Shown here piece after piece: positions 53,246-59,337 of a stretch of DNA of 59,337 nucleotides (positions within the stretch are counted from its first letter, which is position 1; every line of letters begins with the position of its first letter). The position numbers and the translations under genes were made by a program. The stretch is from Lachnospiraceae bacterium (lineage in GTDB: Bacteria > Bacillota_A > Clostridia > Lachnospirales > Lachnospiraceae). Location of the stretch: contig JAIKXV010000089.1 in assembly GCA_024683935.1 (NCBI GenBank), positions 1 to 59,337 of the forward strand, given 5' to 3'. The notes under the pieces were generated by a model. The model searched no databases and was not told the DNA's origin. It worked only from the letters and a program-made list of their open reading frames with translations.

Positions 53246-54514
53246 CTATCTTTCCTCCTTTATAACAGTTTTTCCGGAAGGAACGGTTTCGTCTTTGAAT
53301 TCGTCAATGGTGAATACTCCGGACAGAACGGAGTTCTTACCGATGGTCAGTCCGGAAGGTATCTCTGACTTCTCGGCAATTGTAACCAGCCCGTGTGTAT
53401 AGATATTGGGATCGGTTTCGTTCGGTGCTTCTTCGCCCGCACCTATCACAACCCTGTCCCCGATCTTGGCTTCTTCCGCAACTATGCCCTTTTCGATAAC
53501 ACAGTCTTCGCCGATCACGGTGCCGTTCATGATGATGGAATCACGGATAACGGATCCCTTGCCTACCGTGACGCCGCAGCCGAGCACGGAATTGTAGATC
53601 TCGCCGAAGATCTGGCTGCCTTCTCCGATAATGCTTTTTTCAATAGCGGAATCGCTGCCTATAAACTGCGGTGTAACGATCTCGCTCTTGGTGAAGATCC
53701 TCCAGTATTCCTCATAGAGATTGAATTCGGGAATGATGTCTATGAGTTCCATATTGGCTTCCCAATAGGAATTGAGAGTTCCGACATCCTTCCAGTAGCT
53801 GTTGTATTCGTATGCAAAAAGCTTCTGCGACTTGTCGTGGCAGTAGGGGATCACATGTTTGCCGAAGTCCAGGCTGGACTGGTCTGCCAAAGCGAGAAGC
53901 GCTTCTTTCAGCACGCTCCAGGTGAAGATATATATACCCATTGAAGCCAGGTTGCTCCTGGGATGCTCGGGTTTTTCTTCAAATTCGGTGATCTGCCGGT
54001 TCTCATCGGTAATGACGATACCGAAACGCTTGGCTTCCTCCATCGGAACAGGCATGGCCGCGATGGTCACGTCCGCATCATTCTCCTTATGGAAGTCCAG
54101 CATTACCTCATAGTCCATCTTGTAAATGTGGTCGCCCGAAAGGATCAGTACATAGTCGGGATTGTAGCTCTCCATGTACTCGATGTTCTGGAGTATGGCG
54201 TTGGCGGTTCCGGTGTACCACTCGCTGTTTACGTTTTTTTCAAACGGGGGCAGAACGGTAACGCCGCCGATATAGCGGTCCAGATCCCAGGGGGTTCCGA
54301 TGCCTATGTGGGAATTGAGCTTCAGGGGCTGATACTGGGTAAGTACGCCCACGGTGTCAATGCCGGAATTGATGCAGTTACTTAAAGGGAAATCAATGAT
54401 TCTGTATTTCCCTCCGAAAGGTACTGCCGGCTTGGCCATGTGGGTAGTGAGTACTCCGAGTCTGCTTCCCTGACCTCCTGCCAGAAGCATGGCGATTATC
54501 TCTTTTTTGATCAT
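53246..54514 (-). CDS. glgC: Glucose-1-phosphate adenylyltransferase (ADP-glucose pyrophosphorylase)
   Basis: 422 residues from the ATG at 54514 ([14 protein letters not shown]), chosen for its distance from GAGGTG. An in-frame ATG at 54520 and a GTG at 54523 lie too close to the site. Makes ADP-glucose for glycogen. Seen: [14 protein letters not shown] nucleotide loop, [36 protein letters not shown], and a C-terminal beta-helix. Forms the GlgC/GlgD pair with the next gene. It is first in the operon; no glycogen synthase or branching enzyme is adjacent. Confidence 0.95.
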   Translation of the reverse strand: MIKKEIIAMLLAGGQGSRLGVLTTHMAKPAVPFGGKYRIIDFPLSNCINSGIDTVGVLTQYQPLKLNSHIGIGTPWDLDRYIGGVTVLPPFEKNVNSEWYTGTANAILQNIEYMESYNPDYVLILSGDHIYKMDYEVMLDFHKENDADVTIAAMPVPMEEAKRFGIVITDENRQITEFEEKPEHPRSNLASMGIYIFTWSVLKEALLALADQSSLDFGKHVIPYCHDKSQKLFAYEYNSYWKDVGTLNSYWEANMELIDIIPEFNLYEEYWRIFTKSEIVTPQFIGSDSAIEKSIIGEGSQIFGEIYNSVLGCGVTVGKGSVIRDSIIMNGTVIGEDCVIEKGIVAEEAKIGDRVVIGAGEEAPNETDPNIYTHGLVTIAEKSEIPSGLTIGKNSVLSGVFTIDEFKDETVPSGKTVIKEER

Positions 54515-54551
54515 CAGCATCACCTCTTTGATTTTTTAGTGTGTTAAAGAG

Positions 54552-54580
54552 ATTATACATCTATTCGGGGAATTTGTGTA
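54552..54580 (-). promoter_or_regulatory. Promoter of the glgCD-pth-murC operon
   Basis: On the minus strand TACACA (54580-54575), 17 bp, TATAAT (54557-54552), with a leader of about 30 nt. The -35 is a partial match. Confidence 0.55.
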
Positions 54581-54662
54581 TATTTTTTACAAAAAAGAAT
54601 TGAAAAATTGAAAAATTTTGTGATGATTAACGACTACGGGAACGGAAATGCAGAATAAAAAA

Positions 54663-54795
54663 GATCAACCTCTCTTTAAGACCCCGGTTGCCCCACGTCA
54701 CATGAGAGGTTCCGCTTAGTGCTGCTTCGTTCCCGACCTGACACGGTTCACGGATTCCCATTGCATGGGACCGGAGTCCAAAAGAGAGGTTGATC
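54663..54795 (-). ncRNA. ffs: Signal recognition particle RNA (4.5S, small bacterial type)
   Basis: On the minus strand the 5' end pairs with the 3' end (GATCAACCTCTCTTT with AAAGAGAGGTTGATC), then TTTTTT ends it. The S-domain core reads GTGTCAGGTCGGGAACGAAGC, which matches the conserved CAGGTCCGGAAGGAAGCAGC with a GGAA tetraloop. Length about 133 nt, with no Alu domain, unlike Bacillus. End positions may be off by 1-2 nt. It scaffolds Ffh for membrane targeting. Confidence 0.92.
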
Positions 54796-54815
54796 GTCTT
54801 GCTCTCAGGGACTTG

Positions 54816-54844
54816 ATTATATAGTCAGTTGAAATCCTTGTCAA
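54816..54844 (-). promoter_or_regulatory. Consensus promoter of the SRP RNA gene
   Basis: TTGACA, 17 bp, TATAAT on the minus strand, both boxes perfect. The -35 overlaps the end of the diguanylate cyclase gene (stop at 54841-54843). Start of RNA is about 20 nt downstream. Confidence 0.85.
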
Positions 54845-56433
54845 TCAGGGCTTTTACCCCTGGCCAGCTTATCGCTCTGCTTGCTTTCGTCTATCGCCTG
54901 ATCCTTTTCGGCTATATGGAACTGGTCGCGCCCGCCGGCCTTTGATTCATAGAGCATATTATCTGCCCGCTTTATACCGTCCATGTACTCCGTATCCGTG
55001 GAGGCAAAGCCTGCAATTCCGATGGATGCCGTCATGGAGAGCTCGGTACCGTCCTCGGTCGTGACCTTGACCATGTGCACCGCTTCCATTACTTTCACGG
55101 CTATCATCCTCACTGCGTCCTCATCGAGACCAAGGTATACTCCCACGAATTCATCACCGCCCCAGCGGATCAGGTAATCGGATTTCCTGAAGGTGTGATA
55201 CAGGCTGGTGACAACCCGTTTCAAAACCACATCACCCACGTCATGACCGTAGGTGTCGTTTATTTCCTTAAAATGATCCACATCCAGCAGCATGATGGCG
55301 GGGCTGGGCTTGCCTTTCTTAAAGGCCTCGAAGAATTCCTTCAGCTTTTCTTCTCCGTACTGCCGGCTGGTGGCCTTGGTAAGGGCATCCCTCTCAACCA
55401 GATGCCTCAGACGGTTTGTGATCTTAGCCGTGAATTCCCTGTCGGAGCGGAGAGTCATCACTACCATGAAGGCCAGGAGCAGGATAAAGATCACGGCTAC
55501 CACCAGCTCAAACCTTATCATGTACTTCTCCACCGGCGCCCGGGTATTCTTCACATAGAGGTCGATATCATCCATGTTGGAGCCCATTCCGACGATCCAG
55601 TTATAATCCTTGAAAAGCTTGGAGTAAACGATCCTGGAGCTGCGGCTTCCGTCCTTATTCTTTATTGAATATGAATACTGGGCATTCCCCAGATCATTTA
55701 TCTTATCCAGCTCCTCCTGCAGGTACTCCTTTCCCTCTGCATCCTTTTCCGAAGTGGAAAGGAGACGGCCTTCGGTGTTTTTCTCTTCGGGATTTACCAG
55801 CCTTGCCGCGTAGTTCTTCCCGCCGTTATAATTACGGAGCTCATTTATCCAGAGCCAGGTATTGCCTTCGAACTTATTGTAGCTGACCTTCTGCGATATG
55901 CTCTTTTTAACGATATCGTCCATGGTCTGACGAGTGATGCCGTATATTATCGCAGTATCACCGACCCTGAATGAATCCGATGAAATGAAGCTGTTTTTGA
56001 ATTCGTCCTCATTTCCGTCCCAGGCGTCTCCCAGAAGCCCGGCGGTATCGTAGATCACATCATTGGTATTTACGTCATAGGCCATGCAGGTCCAGTTCAG
56101 GCTGTCGGGCCTTCCGTCGAAATATTCCTTTACGGCACCGGCGGGATCGTCCTTTGATTCCTCTGCAATAAGGTGCACATAGTCCCGGCAGCTCTCCACC
56201 TGATCCTCATATTCCTTGGTGCGGACAGCCCTCTCCGTAACTATATCTTCCACCAGGTTATTGACGGTATTTTCCAGGAAATGCTTCCTGAGTTCCAGTG
56301 AATTGGCGTATAGCTGGTTATTATAGAGATCCCTTACCCGGCTGAAAGCCTGATGGAGCAGTATAAGGATCACCACCGTCATTACCAGAAATATTACGAT
56401 TGTCTGCGGTCTAACGCTTTGTTTTTTCTTCAT
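54841..56433 (-). CDS. Membrane diguanylate cyclase (Cache-like sensor, GGDEF)
   Basis: 530 residues from the ATG at 56433 (MKKKQSVRPQTIVIF); the frame runs further upstream but that part is antisense to the next gene. TM1 is about 11-28, then an extracellular Cache-like sensory region (about 30-315), then TM2 at about 318-340. The cytoplasmic GGDEF domain has RWGGDEFVGVYLG with the intact G-G-D-E-F loop and DVDHFKEINDTYGHDVGD upstream; no EAL domain. Makes c-di-GMP. An RxxD inhibitory site was not clearly seen. No Shine-Dalgarno precedes the ATG, and the -10 is 10 nt upstream. The stop lies at the SRP promoter. Confidence 0.92.
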   Translation of the reverse strand: MKKKQSVRPQTIVIFLVMTVVILILLHQAFSRVRDLYNNQLYANSLELRKHFLENTVNNLVEDIVTERAVRTKEYEDQVESCRDYVHLIAEESKDDPAGAVKEYFDGRPDSLNWTCMAYDVNTNDVIYDTAGLLGDAWDGNEDEFKNSFISSDSFRVGDTAIIYGITRQTMDDIVKKSISQKVSYNKFEGNTWLWINELRNYNGGKNYAARLVNPEEKNTEGRLLSTSEKDAEGKEYLQEELDKINDLGNAQYSYSIKNKDGSRSSRIVYSKLFKDYNWIVGMGSNMDDIDLYVKNTRAPVEKYMIRFELVVAVIFILLLAFMVVMTLRSDREFTAKITNRLRHLVERDALTKATSRQYGEEKLKEFFEAFKKGKPSPAIMLLDVDHFKEINDTYGHDVGDVVLKRVVTSLYHTFRKSDYLIRWGGDEFVGVYLGLDEDAVRMIAVKVMEAVHMVKVTTEDGTELSMTASIGIAGFASTDTEYMDGIKRADNMLYESKAGGRDQFHIAEKDQAIDESKQSDKLARGKSPD

Positions 56434-56443
56434 AACAATAATT

Positions 56444-56472
56444 ATGATACCACAGTGCACCTGTCCTGTCAT
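56444..56472 (-). promoter_or_regulatory. Promoter of the diguanylate cyclase gene
   Basis: On the minus strand ATGACA (56472-56467), 17 bp, TGG-TATCAT (56449-56444), then 10 nt to the ATG. An RNA starting 7-8 nt below the -10 would be essentially leaderless. Confidence 0.6.
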
Positions 56473-56497
56473 AATAAAGATGTTACCGATACCCTGC

Positions 56498-56547
56498 TTG
56501 CAGATGTCCGGAGGGTGTGATATCATTATGTAAACAACATATGTAAA
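56498..56547 (+). promoter_or_regulatory. Promoter and direct repeats of the 56567 gene
   Basis: TTGCAG (56498-56503), 17 bp, TGA-TATCAT (56521-56526). Just downstream, TATGTAAA occurs twice (56527-56534 and 56540-56547), 13 bp apart, over the likely start site. The same octamer is found twice upstream of the 4012 gene. Confidence 0.55.
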
Positions 56548-56566
56548 GTAAACATAAGTCATACCG

Positions 56567-58216
56567 ATGAACCGACTGATCTTAAAGAAAAGACTGGCAG
56601 CGCTTCTCACAGCTGCCGTGCTAATATCTGTTTTCAATCCTGCTCTTCCGGCTGTTGCCGAAGGGCTGTCATCTGACTCCGTAAATACTGAACAGAATAC
56701 AGATCCGGTATCTGAGGATTCGTTAAACGCCGTTTCCGATGACGGCAGGGCGGATGATAACACGGATACCTTCGATAATGATAATGAAGGCACAGAAAGC
56801 CTGTCTGATGATGCGGCTGAAACCCTGAGTGAAAATGCGGGAGTACCAACGGAAGATGAAGTGATTGCGGAAGAGGATGCGGATCTCTTTGCCGTGTCCG
56901 CGGACGGAGTCAGCAGCTGCTCTTTAAGCGCTGATTTTGCAATGCCCGCCGCCTTCCTTACGAAGAAGAAGCTTACGCTTAACGGCATGCGGAGAACCGT
57001 GAGCGACGACACCTATCTGGTACTTACCAACGACGGCGACTATGAGCTTTCGGGTCTGAACGGCGGTCTCCAGGTATCGGTGAATAAGGTCTCATATAAC
57101 GGATTCCCGGCGTATCGCCTTAGCTTCATCGCCACATCTTCAACTCCGAAGGGCAGTCATAAATATGATATCATCGCCAAAAACAAAAAGAGCGGAGTCC
57201 AGCTGAAAAAGGTCCGTCTTATCGTTGCGGTAACAAAAAAGAATCCGGCCGTAAAATGGCAGAAGAACCGGATAATCCTGAATAACTCGGTGAAAGGCGA
57301 CTTTGCCCTGAATTCACCTACTGTGGAAGGAGTTTCCGTTGTACCCTTATCCGGCAATAAGTATAAGCCGAAGATCCCCGCAGGCATCAATATCACGATC
57401 CAGAATGAGAGCACGATAAAGATCACAGCAGGGAAAAATGTAAAAATAAATAAGAATTATCCCGTAACGCTCTGGCTGCTGTATTCCGACAGTACAACCG
57501 TAAAGGCAGTTAAGCGCAAATTCACCGTTAAGGTAACGAATAAGGATGAGACAGTAAAGCTGAAAAAAGTGAGGGACAGTTCTCTTGATCTCTCTGCCCG
57601 CCAGGGCACGGCCTTCCATTATAAGCCGGTTATAAAAAATACCGGACTGGTGCTAAACGACGTAAGTTTCAGGGATAAGAGTATTTCTGACAATTATATA
57701 ATAGAGAAGGTCTGCGATCCGGATACGAAGGAGATCACGGATTTCTATGTGCGCGCCAAAGAAGGGGCGAAGCTCGTTAAGGGCAAACAGGAATTCAATT
57801 TTGATATGGCCCTGCAGGCGCCCCGGATGGATGCAAAGACCGTCAAAGTTACTTCCGCTTTCAAAGCCGCGAAGAAATCCTCAAAGATAAAACTTGTCTT
57901 TGTAAACGGAAACGCCCTAAAGATTACCGAAACTTTATCCGATAATCATATTGCGGGGACAATCGACCTGAGAGTCACCGCGCCTAGGTATTCGGTGATC
58001 GACGGGGCTTCCATAAAGGATCTCAATAATAACGGAGCCTTCAAGGCGTACTGGTTCCTGGACGAATACGGCCAGGCAGTCAGATTACGCATAGTGATAG
58101 ATAAAAACAAAGTCACTTCGGGGAAGAAATATAATCTTATCTATTCCCTTAAAGCCTTAGGAGCAGATGCGGACACGGCGCCTACAAAGATCACCGTCAA
58201 GTTTAAGGCACCCTGA
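56567..58216 (+). CDS. Exported protein of unknown family, probably Ig-like domains
   Basis: 549 residues. Signal peptide about 1-31 (basic MNRLILKKRL, hydrophobic core, VAEG end). An acidic Asp/Glu/Asn/Thr linker (about 32-100) leads to a beta-rich, Lys-rich remainder with repeated short motifs such as LKKVRLIVAVTKKNP, KFTVKVTNKDET and VKVTSAFKAAKK; these look like successive Ig-like or bacterial surface domains. No LPXTG or SLH motif at the C-terminus. Only a weak AAAG site lies before the ATG. Divergent to the cyclase gene; similar in style (signal plus acidic linker) to the next gene. Confidence 0.75.
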   Translation: MNRLILKKRLAALLTAAVLISVFNPALPAVAEGLSSDSVNTEQNTDPVSEDSLNAVSDDGRADDNTDTFDNDNEGTESLSDDAAETLSENAGVPTEDEVIAEEDADLFAVSADGVSSCSLSADFAMPAAFLTKKKLTLNGMRRTVSDDTYLVLTNDGDYELSGLNGGLQVSVNKVSYNGFPAYRLSFIATSSTPKGSHKYDIIAKNKKSGVQLKKVRLIVAVTKKNPAVKWQKNRIILNNSVKGDFALNSPTVEGVSVVPLSGNKYKPKIPAGINITIQNESTIKITAGKNVKINKNYPVTLWLLYSDSTTVKAVKRKFTVKVTNKDETVKLKKVRDSSLDLSARQGTAFHYKPVIKNTGLVLNDVSFRDKSISDNYIIEKVCDPDTKEITDFYVRAKEGAKLVKGKQEFNFDMALQAPRMDAKTVKVTSAFKAAKKSSKIKLVFVNGNALKITETLSDNHIAGTIDLRVTAPRYSVIDGASIKDLNNNGAFKAYWFLDEYGQAVRLRIVIDKNKVTSGKKYNLIYSLKALGADADTAPTKITVKFKAP

Positions 58217-58260
58217 TGTTTCTTAAATTTTAATATCTTTCGTAAACAAAAATTCACATT

Positions 58261-58289
58261 TTGCCATTATTATATTTTTAATGTATAAT
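58261..58289 (+). promoter_or_regulatory. Promoter of the 58346 gene
   Basis: TTGCCA (58261-58266), 17 bp, TATAAT (58284-58289), in a very AT-rich stretch. The leader is about 50 nt. Confidence 0.75.
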
Positions 58290-58345
58290 ATGTTGCGCGA
58301 TTTTGAGTGAGTTGTTTAAGGAAAGATTACCGCAGGTTCCGTGGT

Positions 58346-59337
58346 ATGAAAAGACGGTTAAAGAAGATTTCCCTTATATTGGCGGTTTCGCTTTTGCTGA
58401 CCTCTATTCCGGGTTCTGTATACGCAGAGCCTGTTTCTGATGTTGTGGAAGAAGAGGAAGATGCCACCGTTATGGCTACCGAAACTCCCGAGGAAGAGGA
58501 AACCGTCCGGAGTACCGAAACCCCTGAGGAAGAGGAAGAACCCCGCACAGAAGATACAGAAGAAAAAAAATCTGAAGAGAACCGGGAGAAGTCCGGGGAA
58601 AAACCCGCCTCCGGTTCTGAGGGAGAGAACAAAAAAACTGTCGAGAAAACAGAGCCCTCCCAGTCTGATAATTCCACTGATATAGAAGAAAATAAGAATG
58701 AAACCGCTGACGAAGGCAAAGCCGATACGGTTTCCGATGATGCAATCGATGAGACCGTCTCTGCCAACGACGCCGAAGACAGCCTCTCTGATAACTCTGT
58801 GTCTGAAAATGAAGTTTCCGAGAATTCCATTTCCGAAAACGAAGTGTCGGAGAACGAAATCATTGAAGATGAAATTACAGATGGCTATGAAGAAGGCGGA
58901 AACATAGATATAACCATGGACTTCGATGAGGAGACCGTGGCTGAGGTGGCTGAGGCATCCGAGGCCAAGCTGGCTTCTTTCACAGAAGGAGATGCGGGAT
59001 TAAATGCGGTTGGATCGTTGGCGAGCGAGTATTACGGTTCATTAGAATATGTCGATGATGGAATTTATGATCCAGACAAGAATATGTTGTGCTGGGCATA
59101 TACAGCAGCTACTATGGCCGAGATCAATATGAATAAGAAGGGACTTAGGAATAGAAGTGATGCACATATTGATCCAATTCAGATTGCACAGGCAACATAC
59201 AATAAAATGAGATATGATAATTATGGAGAAACTTGGAATAAAACAGCGAACACATATACTCCAGATTTGTCAAAGACTACGAATTCGGTAGCTAGAGATT
59301 ATACTCGTTTTATTGGTGAAGATAGAAAATTAATAGA
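58346..59337 (+). CDS. Secreted papain-like cysteine protease (partial, runs off the window end)
   Basis: About 330 residues are visible. Signal peptide (about 1-28; MKRRLKKISLILAVSLLLTS, cut near VYAEP). Residues about 30-210 are a long Glu/Asp/Ser/Thr linker that includes five-residue SENE-type repeats (near residues 148-175). The start of a protease domain follows, with the Cys in MLCWAYTAATMAEI near residue 253, which resembles papain-like (C1-like) active sites. The His and Asn would lie beyond the window. From about 59035 the codons turn clearly A/T-ended compared with the linker part. There is no strong site before the ATG, though AAGGAAAG lies about 20 nt upstream. Confidence 0.75.
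   Translation, partial: MKRRLKKISLILAVSLLLTSIPGSVYAEPVSDVVEEEEDATVMATETPEEEETVRSTETPEEEEEPRTEDTEEKKSEENREKSGEKPASGSEGENKKTVEKTEPSQSDNSTDIEENKNETADEGKADTVSDDAIDETVSANDAEDSLSDNSVSENEVSENSISENEVSENEIIEDEITDGYEEGGNIDITMDFDEETVAEVAEASEAKLASFTEGDAGLNAVGSLASEYYGSLEYVDDGIYDPDKNMLCWAYTAATMAEINMNKKGLRNRSDAHIDPIQIAQATYNKMRYDNYGETWNKTANTYTPDLSKTTNSVARDYTRFIGEDRKLI

Noticed and set aside
53246..54523. GTG start at 54523 for glgC
   Set aside because: It is part of the ribosome-binding stretch GAGGTG itself; the ATG at 54514 has proper spacing.
56434..57012. Upstream extension of the cyclase frame (Ser-rich)
   Set aside because: It is antisense to the acidic linker of the 56567 gene; the membrane-anchor start at 56433 is the natural N-terminus.

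Overview
The window looks like a chromosomal segment of an anaerobic Clostridia-class Firmicute, most likely a Lachnospiraceae relative (Butyrivibrio-like). That placement is an inference from the gene set: a feoA-feoA-feoB cluster, a paired GlgC/GlgD, short ProRS, MecA, DnaD/DnaC-type replication proteins, an F-type ATP synthase with a Na+-type c subunit, and AGGAGG-type ribosome binding sites with frequent TTG/GTG starts. No rRNA, tRNA, IS element, prophage or CRISPR array was recognised. The window is gene-dense; only two stretches over 300 bp lack genes (3707-4011 and 29938-30413).

Layout. 1-884: start of murG on the minus strand. 1015-10371: pgi, an SAH/MTA-type deaminase, two tandem paralogous secreted proteins built from 29-residue alanine-rich repeats, a Thermotoga-type S-adenosylhomocysteine hydrolase, then a histidine kinase, response regulator and chemoreceptor. 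10562-13434: ferrous iron uptake (feoA, feoA, feoB). 13456-14223: NYN-LOTUS RNA-binding/nuclease protein on the minus strand. 14354-20048: proS, ackA, cca and a PEGA-domain membrane protein. 20141-29040: a long tightly coupled operon (metG, alpha/beta hydrolase, DUF1002, GNAT, response regulator, multi-pass histidine kinase, HD-GYP, DUF1858) with successive 1- or 4-nt overlaps. 29131-29937: mecA on the minus strand.

29938-30413 is gene-free but has a good promoter and several hairpins, so it may be a structured leader or small RNA ahead of a 75-residue unknown protein. 30775-35497 holds a GH18-type membrane-anchored wall protein, sua5, rpiB and a PcsB/SleB-like wall hydrolase. A 93-residue secreted-peptide precursor with a double-glycine leader follows (35592-35873). 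35876-43501 (minus) is the complete atp operon with a DUF402 gene at its distal end. Its c subunit carries two membrane carboxylates, which suggests Na+ coupling. A large exported protein is divergent to it (43680-46211).

46194-49974 (minus) encodes DnaD, a DnaC/DnaI-like ATPase, a PRPP synthase and QueT. 50149-54514 (minus) encodes GlgC, GlgD, Pth and MurC. The SRP RNA gene (about 54663-54795, minus) has a perfect consensus promoter. A membrane diguanylate cyclase (54841-56433, minus), an exported Ig-like-looking protein (56567-58216) and the start of a secreted papain-like protease (58346 to the end) close the window.

Themes that connect genes: c-di-GMP signalling (GGDEF plus HD-GYP), two two-component systems, SAM-by-product salvage, cell envelope proteins, and energy metabolism. 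The least explained items are the paired 29-residue repeat proteins with matching promoters, the double-glycine peptide, the orphan leader RNA, and three genes that appear to lack any leader or Shine-Dalgarno sequence (murG, the GH18 gene and the GGDEF gene).
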